Assembly: GCF_039535475.1 (NCBI RefSeq)
Contig: NZ_BAAAXG010000026.1
Coordinates: 1,550,001 to 1,614,000 of the forward strand
Origin: Streptomyces showdoensis
Lineage (GTDB): Bacteria; Actinomycetota; Actinomycetes; Streptomycetales; Streptomycetaceae
Direction: 5' to 3'
Length of the DNA: 64,000 nucleotides
Positions 17,301 through 25,752 of this stretch are shown here, one piece after another (the first letter of the stretch is position 1; the number at the start of each line of letters is the position of its first letter). The notes below the pieces were generated by a model, which worked only from the letters and a program-made list of their open reading frames with translations, had not been told where the DNA came from and did no database searches. The position numbers and the translations under genes were made by a program.

Positions 17301-18830
17301 TCAGCTGTCGCCCGTGCGTTCGCCGAGGGTGACCGTGGCCGTGGCGGTCTTGCCGCCGCGCTCGTAGGTGATCTTGACCGTGTCGCCGGGCTTGTGGGTC
17401 CAGATCTCGCTGATGAGGGTCGGGCCGCTGTCGATCGGGTGGTCGTCGAAGGCCGTGATCACGTCGCCCGCCTTCAGGCCCGCCTTGGCCGCCGGGCCGT
17501 TCGGGGTGACCGACGGGGTGCCGCCGGAGCCCTGCGCGGCGATGGTGGCGCCCTCGCCCTTCTCCTGCATGTTCACCGTCGCGCCGATCACCGGGTAGAC
17601 CGGCTTGCCCGTCTTGATCAGCTGCTCGGCCACGTTCTTGGCCTGGTTGACCGGGATCGCGAAGCCGAGTCCGATCGAGCCCGCCTGCGACTGGCCGTAG
17701 CCGCTGCCGGCCGACTGGATCGCGGAGTTGATGCCGATCACCGCGCCGCTCGCGTCGAGCAGCGGGCCGCCCGAGTTGCCCGGGTTGATCGAGGCGTCGG
17801 TCTGCAGGGCGCTCATGTACGAGTTCTTGCCGCTGGAGCCGTCGCCCGAGGCGACCGGACGGTTCTTCGCGCTGATGATGCCGGTGGTCACCGTGTTCGA
17901 CAGGCCGAAGGGCGCGCCGATCGCGATCGTCGAGTCGCCGACCGCCACCCGGTCGGAGTCGCCCAGCGGCAGCGGCGTCAGGTTCGACGGCGCGTTCTTC
18001 AGCTTGATCACGGCCACGTCGTAGCCCTCGGCGCGGCCGACCACCTCGGCGTCGTACGTCTTGCCGTTGGAGAACGTCACGGAGAGCGTGCCGCCGTCCG
18101 CCGCGGAGGCCACCACGTGGTTGTTCGTGACGATGTGGCCTTCCTTGTCGTAGACGAAGCCGGTGCCCGTACCGCCCTCGCCCTCGGCACCGCCGGACTT
18201 CGCCTGGATGGTGACCACGCTCGGCAGCGCCTTCGCCGCCACCGCGGCGACCGTGCCGGGGTCGCGCTTGAAGGAGGCGGGGGAGTCGCCCGAGGAGACG
18301 GTGGTCGAGGCGGTCGGGTCGTCGTCGCGCTGCGTCGCCGCCCAGTAGCCGATGCCGCCGCCGACGCCGCCCGCGACCAGCGCGGCGACCAGGACGGCCG
18401 CCACCAGGCCGCCCGCGCGCCTGCGCGGGGGCTCGGGGGCCGGCGGCACGGGCGCGCCCCAGGACGGGACCGCGGGCGGGGCGGGGGGCCAGCCGCCGCC
18501 GGCCGCGTCGGGCGCGGGGACGGGGGCATGGGCGGGTGCGTGGGCGGGAGTGGAGCCGTAGGCGGGGGTGTGGGCCGGAGCCGGCTCAGGGGCCGGGGCC
18601 GGGGTGGGCTCAGGGGCGGGGGAGGCGGCAGGAGCGGGAGGCTGCTCCTGGGCCTGGGGGTGCTCCTGGGCCCCGCCCTGGGGCTCGGCGCGCGGCGGCT
18701 CGGGCGATTCCGCGGCGGCGGCAGGCGTCGGAGGGGCCACGGGCGGGGCGGGAGGCGTGGGAGGCGTGGGAGGGGCGGACGGGGCACTCCGGTCCGCCGG
18801 AACCGCCGTGCCCTCGTTCTCGGTGCTCAC
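17301..18830 (-). CDS. HtrA/DegP-like membrane-anchored serine protease with PDZ domain
   Basis: GTG 18830 follows GAGGAGAG. The 509-residue protein has a proline-rich cytoplasmic N-terminus (about 165 residues), one transmembrane helix (GGLVAAVLVAALVAGGVGGG), a trypsin-like domain with His in TNNHVVAS, Asp in GYDVAVIKL and Ser in NPGNSGGPLLD, and a C-terminal PDZ domain (GLKAGDVITAFDDHPIDSG). Such proteases sit on the outer face of the membrane and handle misfolded or regulatory proteins. It is monocistronic and divergent from the GDPD gene. The length and domain order are normal for Streptomyces HtrA proteins. Confidence 0.92.
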   Translation of the reverse strand: MSTENEGTAVPADRSAPSAPPTPPTPPAPPVAPPTPAAAAESPEPPRAEPQGGAQEHPQAQEQPPAPAASPAPEPTPAPAPEPAPAHTPAYGSTPAHAPAHAPVPAPDAAGGGWPPAPPAVPSWGAPVPPAPEPPRRRAGGLVAAVLVAALVAGGVGGGIGYWAATQRDDDPTASTTVSSGDSPASFKRDPGTVAAVAAKALPSVVTIQAKSGGAEGEGGTGTGFVYDKEGHIVTNNHVVASAADGGTLSVTFSNGKTYDAEVVGRAEGYDVAVIKLKNAPSNLTPLPLGDSDRVAVGDSTIAIGAPFGLSNTVTTGIISAKNRPVASGDGSSGKNSYMSALQTDASINPGNSGGPLLDASGAVIGINSAIQSAGSGYGQSQAGSIGLGFAIPVNQAKNVAEQLIKTGKPVYPVIGATVNMQEKGEGATIAAQGSGGTPSVTPNGPAAKAGLKAGDVITAFDDHPIDSGPTLISEIWTHKPGDTVKITYERGGKTATATVTLGERTGDS

Positions 18831-18996
18831 AGCTCTCTCCTCGTTCACTGCACGGGTGTGGGTGGGTGGATGCCTGGTCCAAGGTGCTGTGCTCAGCTTT
18901 TCCCACCGGGCGTCAGGCCACTGTAAGCCGGAGCTGTGTGTCCGCACCCCTCTTCTTTATATGGGGGCATATCAGACACAGCCTTACCATGTCGCG

Positions 18997-19818
18997 GTGA
19001 CCCACGCACCGCAGCAACCGAACCGCCTCCCCGTCCAGGTGGTCGCCCACCGCGGGGCCTCCGAGGACGCCCCGGAACACACTCTGGCCGCCTATGTGAA
19101 GGCCATCGAGGACGGGGCCGACGCCCTGGAGTGCGACGTACGGCTGACCGCCGACGGGCACCTCGTCTGTGTCCACGACCGGCGCGTCAACCGCACCTCC
19201 AACGGCCGCGGCGCCGTCTCCGCCCTGGAGCTCGCCGATCTCGCCGCGCTCGACTTCGGCACCTGGAAGGGGCGCGAGGAGGCCGGCGAGAGCCCCGACT
19301 GGGGTGACCCCGGAGCCACCTCCGTCCTCACCCTGGAGCGGCTCCTGGAGCTGGTCTCCGACGCCGGGCGGCGGATCGAGCTGGCCATCGAGACCAAGCA
19401 CCCCACCCGCTGGGCCGGCCAGGTGGAGGAGAAGCTGCTCCAGCTGCTCGACCGCTTCGGGCTGGCCGCGCCGGCCGCGCCCGAGGACTCCCCCGTGCGC
19501 GTCATGAGCTTCTCGGCCCGCTCCCTGCACCGCATCGCCGCCGCCGCGCCGACCCTGCCCACCGTCTCCCTCGCCCAGTTCGTCACCCCGCGCCTGCGCG
19601 ACGGGCGGCTGCCCGCGGGCGCGCGGATCGCCGGACCCTCGATCCGGATCGTCCGGCACCACCCCGCCGTGATCCTGCGGCTCCAGAAGGCCGGCCACCA
19701 GGTGCACGTCTGGACCGTCGACGAGCCGGAGGACGTGGAGCTGTGCGAGCGGCTCGGCGTCGACGCGATCATCACCAACCGGCCGAAGCTCGTGCTGTCC
19801 CAGTTGGGCCGCGTTTAA
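18997..19818 (+). CDS. Glycerophosphodiester phosphodiesterase
   Basis: The 273-residue protein has the GDPD core: VVAHRGASEDAPEHTLAAY with the catalytic His and Arg, then the acidic metal ligands in LECDVRLTADG and the second histidine in VCVHDRRVNRTSNGRG. No signal peptide is seen, so it should be cytosolic and hydrolyse glycerophosphodiesters from phospholipid turnover to glycerol-3-phosphate and an alcohol. GTG 18997 has no ribosome site; TACCAT six bases upstream could be a -10 box giving a leaderless mRNA. ATG 18961 is the alternative start. Confidence 0.87.
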   Translation: MTHAPQQPNRLPVQVVAHRGASEDAPEHTLAAYVKAIEDGADALECDVRLTADGHLVCVHDRRVNRTSNGRGAVSALELADLAALDFGTWKGREEAGESPDWGDPGATSVLTLERLLELVSDAGRRIELAIETKHPTRWAGQVEEKLLQLLDRFGLAAPAAPEDSPVRVMSFSARSLHRIAAAAPTLPTVSLAQFVTPRLRDGRLPAGARIAGPSIRIVRHHPAVILRLQKAGHQVHVWTVDEPEDVELCERLGVDAIITNRPKLVLSQLGRV

Positions 19819-19978
19819 CCCCCTGCGTCCCGCCTGTCACAGGGGTACGGGGTGTGCCCCGGCGCGTTCGGGACGTACGCGATCGTCACGAGTGCGTCAC
19901 CGGACCCGTACTGGCCGGTTTCCGGTCCAGGCCATTGGGGCATTCACACCGTGGCGTGGGGCAAAGGAGGTCTCGGGG

Positions 19979-20494
19979 GTGGCGTTGGTGGTGGCACAGG
20001 AGGTGCCCACGTCGTCGAGCATGGCCGTACCCCATGGCCCTGCGGGCGTGGGCAAGGCGCGACACCGGATGCGGGAGCAGTTGCACCGCAGCGGGATGTC
20101 CGAAACGGTCGTCGACGACGCGGTGCTGATCCTTTCCGAACTGCTCAGCAACGCGTGTCGGCACGGCAGACCGCTCGGCCGGGCGGACGTGGGCGACGGC
20201 GACGTGCGGGCGGCCTGGAGCATCGACAGAGCGGGCGGACTGACCGTCGAGGTGACGGACGGCGGTGGCCCGACCAGGCCCGTTCCCGCCACGCCCTCGG
20301 TCACCGCGCGCGGCGGCCGCGGGCTGAACATCATCAGCGCGCTGGCACAGGACTGGGGCGTACGGGACAGCGCGACCGGCGAGGTCACGGTCTGGGTGGT
20401 CGTCACCGAGGGCCACCGCCGCGAGGACTTCGCGGCACGGGTCGGCGGCGGCTCCGGACTGGACTTCCTGGACGCGTACGACGAGCTGGAGTAG
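19979..20494 (+). CDS. RsbW-like ATP-binding regulatory protein (HATPase_c)
   Basis: GTG 19979 is 8 bases from AAAGGAGG. The 171-residue protein is a single GHKL ATPase domain: an N-box in LILSELLSNACRHG, G1 in VTDGGGPTRP, and G2 in GGRGLNIISALAQDWG. It is of the large Streptomyces group related to the anti-sigma kinases SpoIIAB/RsbW. Proteins of this group bind sigma or anti-anti-sigma factors, or have lost kinase activity. No sigma factor or antagonist adjoins it. It is separate from the similar protein at 27386. Confidence 0.85.
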   Translation: MALVVAQEVPTSSSMAVPHGPAGVGKARHRMREQLHRSGMSETVVDDAVLILSELLSNACRHGRPLGRADVGDGDVRAAWSIDRAGGLTVEVTDGGGPTRPVPATPSVTARGGRGLNIISALAQDWGVRDSATGEVTVWVVVTEGHRREDFAARVGGGSGLDFLDAYDELE

Positions 20495-20978
20495 GCGGGG
20501 TCCCGGCGCACCGCGACAGGAGCCAGAGTCCACGGCGCGGCGCATCGTGACTGGGGTCAGGGTCCACGGCCCGGCGCATCGTGACAGGACCCAGGCCCCA
20601 GGGCCCGGCGGACCGCGAGAGGTGCCCATCGCCGGACCCCGGCCCCGGTGCACCCATGGCGGGATCCCGGGCCACGGCCACGGCCGAGCGCGGCCCCCTG
20701 CGGAGTCGTCATCCGGACGACGTCCCGGACCCCGGTCCGGGTCGGCGCGACCGTCCGGATGCCTTCCGGATTCCCTCCGGATTCCCTCCGGATGCCGTCC
20801 AGATCCCGGCCGGATGCCGGCCGGATGCCGTCCAGATCCCGGCCGGATGCCGTCCAGATCCCGGCCGGGCGGGAGCCCGGCGGCGGCCGTATCGCGGCAC
20901 GCATCCCGGCACCGGGGATCCCGTGCGGCTAGGCTCGCGCCCGAGACAGCACCGCCGCGATCGGGAGAAAGCCACACC
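20495..20978. other. Repeat-rich intergenic stretch
   Basis: I see no coding region. The left part (about 20505-20630) holds three imperfect copies of a block around GGCGCATCGTGAC and the right part a 22-bp array listed separately. The ribosome site and promoter of the next gene lie at its right end. Confidence 0.6.
20788..20864. repeat. 22-bp tandem repeat with an 11-bp half unit
   Basis: Identical 22-bp units occupy 20788-20809, 20821-20842 and 20843-20864, with an 11-bp unit (CCGGATGCCGG) at 20810-20820. Degenerate copies based on TCCGGATTCCC precede them at about 20765-20787. Confidence 0.9.
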
Positions 20979-21956
20979 ATGGCCAAGAAGCGCCCCCAGA
21001 CGAAGCCCGGCAAGGCCGGCCAGGCACAGGTCACCAGCGGGGAGATCCCGGTCGTCGGCGCGCGCGAGCCGTGCCCCTGCGGTTCGGGCCGCCGCTACAA
21101 GGCGTGTCACGGGCGGGCCGCCGCGCACGCCGTGACCGAGCTCGTCCAGCGCCCCTTCGAGGGGCTGCCCGGCGAGTGCGACTGGGTCGCGCTGCGCGAG
21201 CTGGTGCCCGCCGCCACCGTGCCGCTCACCCTCAAGGACGGACTGCCCGAGGGCGTTCCGTCGGTGACCCTGGCGACCGTGCTCCCGATGGCCTGGCCCG
21301 CGCTGCGCCGCGACGACGGCTCCGTGCTGCTCGCGCTGCAGAACGACTCGTCCTCCGGCGACCTCGCCCGCGACCTCGCCGACACCCTGCAGCGCGCCCT
21401 GGAGGCGGAGCCCGGCACGCCGGTCGCCCCCCACCGGGTGACGCCGGAGGGTCCGCGCCTGCAGGACCTGCTCGACCCGAACAGCGATTTCGCGCCGGAC
21501 GTGCACACCGGTTTCGAATTCTGGATTCCGGAGTCCTCGGACAATTCCAGCCCGGAGGTCAGCGCCTCCCTGGAGCGCGCCAACGCCGCCGCCATCCCCA
21601 CGGTCAAGCTGACCGGCGTGGACGCGGCCTACTGGTGCGAGACCCCGGACAAGAACCACCTGCGCTGGGTCATGCCGCACGCCGAGGAGAAGCTGCTCGA
21701 CGCGCTGGCCCGGCTCCAGGCAGCCGGCACGTCCTCGCTCGGCCCGGACACCCGGCTCGTCGGCTCCTTCCGCGCGCACGGCCTGATGGTCCCGGTCTGG
21801 GACCTGCCGACCGGGATGACGGCGGAGGACTGCGAGAAGCCGGCGGCCGAGTTCGCCGAGCGGCTGGCCGGGGCGCTCGCCTCGGACGCGCCGCTCAGCA
21901 TCGAGGAGCGCCGGGCCCGGGGCGGTCTCACCAACCGTCAGGTCACGCTCAGCTGA
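20979..21956 (+). CDS. SEC-C motif protein of the DUF5926 type
   Basis: The 325-residue protein starts with a Lys-rich tail and a SEC-C zinc motif (EPCPCGSGRRYKACHG, residues about 29-44), like that at the C-terminus of SecA. The rest (about residues 50-325) is an actinobacterial domain usually named DUF5926 with no known function. The SEC-C motif binds zinc and often mediates contact with SecB, ribosomes or nucleic acid. It is probably a cytosolic accessory protein; more cannot be said. A likely small RNA follows at 22065-22135. Confidence 0.8.
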   Translation: MAKKRPQTKPGKAGQAQVTSGEIPVVGAREPCPCGSGRRYKACHGRAAAHAVTELVQRPFEGLPGECDWVALRELVPAATVPLTLKDGLPEGVPSVTLATVLPMAWPALRRDDGSVLLALQNDSSSGDLARDLADTLQRALEAEPGTPVAPHRVTPEGPRLQDLLDPNSDFAPDVHTGFEFWIPESSDNSSPEVSASLERANAAAIPTVKLTGVDAAYWCETPDKNHLRWVMPHAEEKLLDALARLQAAGTSSLGPDTRLVGSFRAHGLMVPVWDLPTGMTAEDCEKPAAEFAERLAGALASDAPLSIEERRARGGLTNRQVTLS

Positions 21957-21984
21957 TACCCCAGGTGGTATCCGTGACGGACAG

Positions 21985-21998
21985 ACCGACCAGTCGGT
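21985..21998. promoter_or_regulatory. Inverted repeat ACCGAC-CA-GTCGGT
   Basis: A 6-bp inverted repeat with 2-bp spacer looks like a TetR-type operator, but it lies between the ends of two convergent genes. It could belong to the promoter of the small RNA downstream. Confidence 0.3.
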
Positions 21999-22064
21999 GA
22001 CTTCCGCCACAACCCCTCGTTCGCAGGCCTAAATCCCTGTCCGAATAACCGAGATCGAATTTGC

Positions 22065-22135
22065 GAACGGCAGATCTCTTGTTACCGTTCTGGAAGCCCG
22101 GTCGCTGGTGCATCCCCCCGTCGCCAGCGATCGGG
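22065..22135 (+). ncRNA. Probable small RNA with two hairpins, second with a C6 loop
   Basis: Two hairpins follow each other: GAACGG/CCGTTC (22065-22070, 22085-22090), and a 12-bp stem (22097-22108 with 22124-22135, one G-T pair) whose 15-nt loop contains six C. A pyrimidine-rich CCTTCTC follows, so the second hairpin can end the transcript. The stretch is AT-richer than its surroundings and lies between convergent genes. From memory, a small RNA scr3974 was reported next to the S. coelicolor orthologue of the upstream gene; I cannot verify that it is this one. The second hairpin alone could be just the terminator of the upstream gene. Confidence 0.45.
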
Positions 22136-22157
22136 CCTTCTCATGCCCGCGTACGGT

Positions 22158-22769
22158 TCAACTACCGTCCGGTCCGGCCGCGTTGCTCCCCGAGCGCAGC
22201 AGCAGCGGAGTGCTGTCACCCTCCCCCGCACCGGCGAATTCCGACACCGCCGAATATCCCTCGGGGCCACCCCTGACCGGCTCCCGCGGCGTCTCGCACG
22301 CCCCCGGTTCGTCCTGCGCCGCGACCGCGCAGCGCACCTGCACGGTGCGGCCTCCGGGGGCCATCAGGGTGAGGACGGCGTCGAGTTCCTGACCGGTGGC
22401 GTTGCGGTAGTACGTGCGCGCCCGGATGTCCGCGCCCTCGGTCACCACACAGGTCTGCGCCTCGACCCCGTCGGGGGAGGCGAGTTCGGGTCCGCAGCGG
22501 GTGGCGGAGGGCAACGCGACGGCTCCAGCGGCAGCGGGAGCCGGGCCGGCGGCCGCCGGGCGTCCCGGGCCCAGTCCTAGCTCCGCGAGGAGGTCCTTCG
22601 GCTTCGCGTCGCCGGAACCGCCGGAACCGCCGGAACCGGTTCCCGTGGCGGCGGGACCGGACGGGGTCCCCGCGGGACCCGCCGTCGCCGCGATCGGCAC
22701 CAGGACGGCGATGACCACCGCGGTCCCGAGCCCGATCGCGCGGAGCTTCGCCGGACTCATCTGCCCCAT
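22158..22769 (-). CDS. Exported protein of unknown function with one N-terminal helix
   Basis: The 203-residue product has an N-terminal hydrophobic helix (AIGLGTAVVIAVLVPIAATAG), a Gly/Ser/Pro linker, and an extracytoplasmic domain of about 120 residues with three or four cysteines (TRCGPELAS, AQTCVVTEG, VRCAVAAQD, GACETPRE) that could form two disulfides. No lipobox is present. I do not recognise the domain. ATG 22769 was preferred because AGGTGG lies 8 bases away; ATG 22760 is possible. Confidence 0.65.
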   Translation of the reverse strand: MGQMSPAKLRAIGLGTAVVIAVLVPIAATAGPAGTPSGPAATGTGSGGSGGSGDAKPKDLLAELGLGPGRPAAAGPAPAAAGAVALPSATRCGPELASPDGVEAQTCVVTEGADIRARTYYRNATGQELDAVLTLMAPGGRTVQVRCAVAAQDEPGACETPREPVRGGPEGYSAVSEFAGAGEGDSTPLLLRSGSNAAGPDGS

Positions 22770-22936
22770 GCCGCAGCCACCTGTTCCTCCGGAACGACCC
22801 CTCGGGGCGAAGATAGCGGCGGCCGGCGGGCGGGCGACGGGCCGCGCGCCCGTTTCCCCTGGATGCCGGGGTGCTCCACACCCGTTCGGGTGAACGCCCG
22901 CGCCGGCGCAAGCGACGCCCCGCCGGGGCGCCGTCC

Positions 22937-23665
22937 TCAGTACGCGAGTCTGCTGCCGCCGCCCGGCATGCTCGTGCTCGCCTCGACCAGGGCGTCCACG
23001 ACCGCCTCCACGTCCGGCAGCCACGGCCGGGCCGAACCCTCCAGAGGCGCCCGCTCCCAGCGGACCTGCCCGGATCCGATGACGGAGGGCGGCAGCGGCA
23101 GATAGCCGCCCTCTCCATGGAAGCGCAGCGAACTGGGCACGCTGTCCTTCGTGTAGAGCAGCTCGCCGAGCCGTTCGAGGCTGTACGGGGCGACGAGGAT
23201 CGCCCATCGGGTGGGCGAGGCCACGACCGGGCCGAGCCGCATCCCCAGCGCGTCCAGTGCGGCCAGGGCCCTGGCGCCCGCGACGGCCGGCAGGCTCACC
23301 GCGCAGGGGGCCCGGCCGCCGGTGGCGAGCAGGACCGGCGCCGTCGGCCGGCCGCTCCACCACCAGCGGATCATGCGGGCGTCGGTGGTGGCCGCGAGCA
23401 GGCCGGGGTCGAAGGGGTGCGCTCCGGGCACGACGCACTGGGGGTCGGGGCAGGCGCAGCTCACGGCGGCCGGCGCGCCGAGCAGGGCGCGCGCCCCCGT
23501 CGCCTTCGGCCCCGCGGTCCGCAGTCCCGCGCCGGGCAGCACGGGCCAGTCCCATTCGGTGGCGCACCGGAGCGCCGCGTCGAGCTGGGCGACGGCCGTC
23601 TCGCGCTCCTCGCGCGCCTTGCGCCGGAACCGGAGCCTGCGTCGCCTTCCGAGGATCTCGCGCAT
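22937..23665 (-). CDS. Bifunctional DNA primase/polymerase-like (prim-pol) domain protein
   Basis: ATG 23665 follows AAAGGA; the 242-residue protein begins with an Arg-rich helix and continues with a domain resembling the N-terminal part of archaeo-eukaryotic prim-pol proteins (CATEWDWPVLPG, CSCPDPQCVVPGAHPFDPG, the WWWSGRPTAPVLLATG block). In real prim-pols the pair of acidic residues follows; here I see no clear DxD in that position, so activity is doubtful. Stand-alone proteins of this kind are common in Streptomyces and annotated by similarity only. Confidence 0.72.
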   Translation of the reverse strand: MREILGRRRRLRFRRKAREERETAVAQLDAALRCATEWDWPVLPGAGLRTAGPKATGARALLGAPAAVSCACPDPQCVVPGAHPFDPGLLAATTDARMIRWWWSGRPTAPVLLATGGRAPCAVSLPAVAGARALAALDALGMRLGPVVASPTRWAILVAPYSLERLGELLYTKDSVPSSLRFHGEGGYLPLPPSVIGSGQVRWERAPLEGSARPWLPDVEAVVDALVEASTSMPGGGSRLAY

Positions 23666-23754
23666 GAGCGCTCGTTCCTTTCCGTTGAACGCCGAATCCA
23701 CATCACACCACGTGCGTGACTCCACGTGCGGATCTCTTCACCGTGCGTATCACT

Positions 23755-23790
23755 GTGCATCTCAGCGTGCGTCTCAGCATGCATCTCAGC
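23755..23790. repeat. 12-bp tandem repeat, three near-identical copies
   Basis: GTGCATCTCAGC, GTGCGTCTCAGC and ATGCATCTCAGC follow one another without gap upstream of the prim-pol gene. Confidence 0.85.
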
Positions 23791-24111
23791 GCGTACGAGC
23801 TGCATCCAGGCTCGGCAGTCGCTGCCGGCCGGTCCTGGCGGTGGAGGTTCCCCGCCACTCGGTTGGAGGGTGCGGCCTGCGGTGATGAGGACGCCCGGGT
23901 TCCGCGTCCGTATTCAGGGGCGTGTCCAACTGCCCCTGCCCGTCACCGATTACGTACCCGTCCCGCTCAAAATGACGCGCTTTCAAACGACGCCAGTCGA
24001 CCGCAAATGGTGCACGCTGGGGGCAATTTTCAGCCAACTTCCCCTAGTCTTCAACCCTCTCGCCGCATCTCACGGACACCACAAGTCCCAAGGTGACAAT
24101 GCTGGACATCG

Positions 24112-24131
24112 ATCTACATGTGCGTGTAGAT
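24112..24131. promoter_or_regulatory. Inverted repeat ATCTACA-N6-TGTAGAT
   Basis: A perfect 7-bp inverted repeat with a 6-bp spacer lies about 85 bases before the GAF-phosphatase gene. It is a candidate regulator-binding site; no factor can be named. Confidence 0.4.
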
Positions 24132-24215
24132 GTGGATCCCTGGGTAGCGGCGCAGAATGACTTGGGGGTTTGCGATGCTATTGCATGAAACGCGCAGGTC
24201 GGAAAGCCGCGTGCC

Positions 24216-25643
24216 ATGAGTACGCCGCGTGCGCCGAAAGTGGCCGGAATCGATTCCGTTGTTTCCCTTCCCCCGCACACTGCGGCCGTTCCTCAGCCGC
24301 CGGGGCCCGCCGTGTCCGCCCCGCCGGGCCCGACCGACGGCCCGCTCCAGGACCGCCTGGCCGGCTGGGTCTCGGACCTCACCCTCCTCCATGAACTGAC
24401 CGAGTCCCTGATCAGGACCGGATGCCTCGACGACGCCCTGCACGAGCTGCTGCGCGCCGGAGCCACCCTGGTGGGAGCCCGCCGCGGGATGGCCGTCCTC
24501 GAACCCGCCGACGGTCTCGGCCCGGCCGCCACCGTCGGTCTCGGCCTCGCCCACGCCGACCTCGGCACCATCGAGACCGTGCCGCGCAGCGTCACCTCCT
24601 ACGGACGCATCCTCGACGGGCTCGACCCGTTGCCGGAGGGCTCGCTGCCCCGCCCGATCGCCATCCCCGACCTGCGCGGCGAGGAGGACCTCGACCCGCG
24701 CCACCGCGAGGTCGCCGCCCGCCTCGGCTACGCCGCCAGCTACGCGCTGCCGCTGGCCACCGAGCAGGCCGGCCGGCTCGGCGCCGTCGTCTGGCTCTAC
24801 GACGAGCCCGCGGAGCCCGTCGAGCGCCAGCGCCACCTCGTCCAGCTGTACGGCAGGTTCGCCACCGAGCACCTGGCCCGCCTCCTGGAGGTCGAGCGGG
24901 CCCGCGCCCGGGTCGCCACCGTCGCCGAGGAACTGCTGCCCAGCCGCCTCCCCCGGGTCCCCGGCGTCCAGCTCGCCGCCCGCCACCTCACCGGCCCCCG
25001 GGGCGGCGGCGACTGGTACGACGCGCTGCCGCTGCCCGAGGGCGCCCTCGGGCTGGCCGTCGGCTCCGTCACGGGCGCCGGGCCGAGCGCCCTGGCCGCC
25101 ATGGGACGGCTGCGCGCCTCGCTGCGCGCGTACGCGGTGATGGAGGGCGAGGACCCGGTCGCCGTCCTCTCCGACCTGGAACTGCTGCTCCGGCTGACCG
25201 AGCCCGCGCGCTCGGCGACCGCGCTCTTCGCCTACTGCGAGCCGCAGGCCCGCCGGATCGTGCTCGCCGGAGCCGGCCACACCCCGCCCCTGGTCGTCGG
25301 CGAACAGCGCACCGAGTACGTCGAGACCTCGCTCTCCGCCCCGCTGGGCATGCTGGCCTGCTGGGAGGCGCCGAGCGTGGAGCTCTCCCCGCAGCCCGGA
25401 GAAACGGTGCTGCTGTACACGGACGGGCTGCTCCGGCGCACCGGCGAGCCCATGGACCGGGCCTTCGCCCGGCTGCACGCCGCCGCCGCGGGCGTACCGA
25501 AGGCGGACCGGGCCGATCCGGGCGCCGTCGCCGATCACGTGCTGCGGACCGTACTGCCCGAGGGACCGGGCGGACCCGGCGGACCGGGCGGTCCGGGTGC
25601 CGCGGACGAGGACGTCGTGCTGCTCGCCGCGCGTTTCGAGTGA
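24216..25643 (+). CDS. GAF domain-SpoIIE-type (PP2C-like) phosphatase
   Basis: The 475-residue protein has a Pro-rich N-terminus, a GAF domain (about residues 55-235) and a SpoIIE/RsbU phosphatase domain (about 250-475). In the phosphatase domain GGGDWYDALPL, LLYTDGLLRR and DEDVVLLAARF are present. The usual second metal motif DxxGHG is SVTGAG here, so its aspartate is serine and activity may be reduced. Such phosphatases act on anti-anti-sigma factors in partner-switching circuits, to which RsbW-like proteins (as at 19979 and 27386) also belong. A glycine/proline repeat (GPGGPGGPGGPG) lies just before the last motif. Confidence 0.85.
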   Translation: MSTPRAPKVAGIDSVVSLPPHTAAVPQPPGPAVSAPPGPTDGPLQDRLAGWVSDLTLLHELTESLIRTGCLDDALHELLRAGATLVGARRGMAVLEPADGLGPAATVGLGLAHADLGTIETVPRSVTSYGRILDGLDPLPEGSLPRPIAIPDLRGEEDLDPRHREVAARLGYAASYALPLATEQAGRLGAVVWLYDEPAEPVERQRHLVQLYGRFATEHLARLLEVERARARVATVAEELLPSRLPRVPGVQLAARHLTGPRGGGDWYDALPLPEGALGLAVGSVTGAGPSALAAMGRLRASLRAYAVMEGEDPVAVLSDLELLLRLTEPARSATALFAYCEPQARRIVLAGAGHTPPLVVGEQRTEYVETSLSAPLGMLACWEAPSVELSPQPGETVLLYTDGLLRRTGEPMDRAFARLHAAAAGVPKADRADPGAVADHVLRTVLPEGPGGPGGPGGPGAADEDVVLLAARFE

Positions 25644-25752
25644 GAACCGCCACCGTCCTGACCCGCCGGTAATGGGTCTTCCGGCTCTGGGCCCCCTTCC
25701 GCACGACCGTACGATGGGAACGGTTCAGTGTCGTACCAGAGGAGGCAGACCC

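Larger units (their letters stand above)
23666..24215. other. Long intergenic stretch, locally AT-richer
   Basis: No open frame here has good codon use. The stretch contains a 12-bp triple repeat (23755-23790) and an inverted repeat (24112-24131), and around 24000-24200 it is AT-richer than its neighbours, as a promoter region would be. Confidence 0.6.

Noticed and set aside
17037..18926. 629-residue open frame on the plus strand
   Set aside because: It runs across tRNA-Ser and is opposite to the HtrA gene, so it is a shadow of GC-rich coding.
20788..20864. Possible CRISPR array
   Set aside because: Units are adjacent without unique spacers and no cas genes are near.
22065..22135. Member of the 6C RNA family
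   Set aside because: Only one of the two hairpins has a six-C loop, and the known locus, as I recall it, lies next to different genes.
23726..24160. 144-residue open frame on the plus strand in the long spacer
   Set aside because: Cys/Ser-rich, poor third-position GC and no ribosome site.
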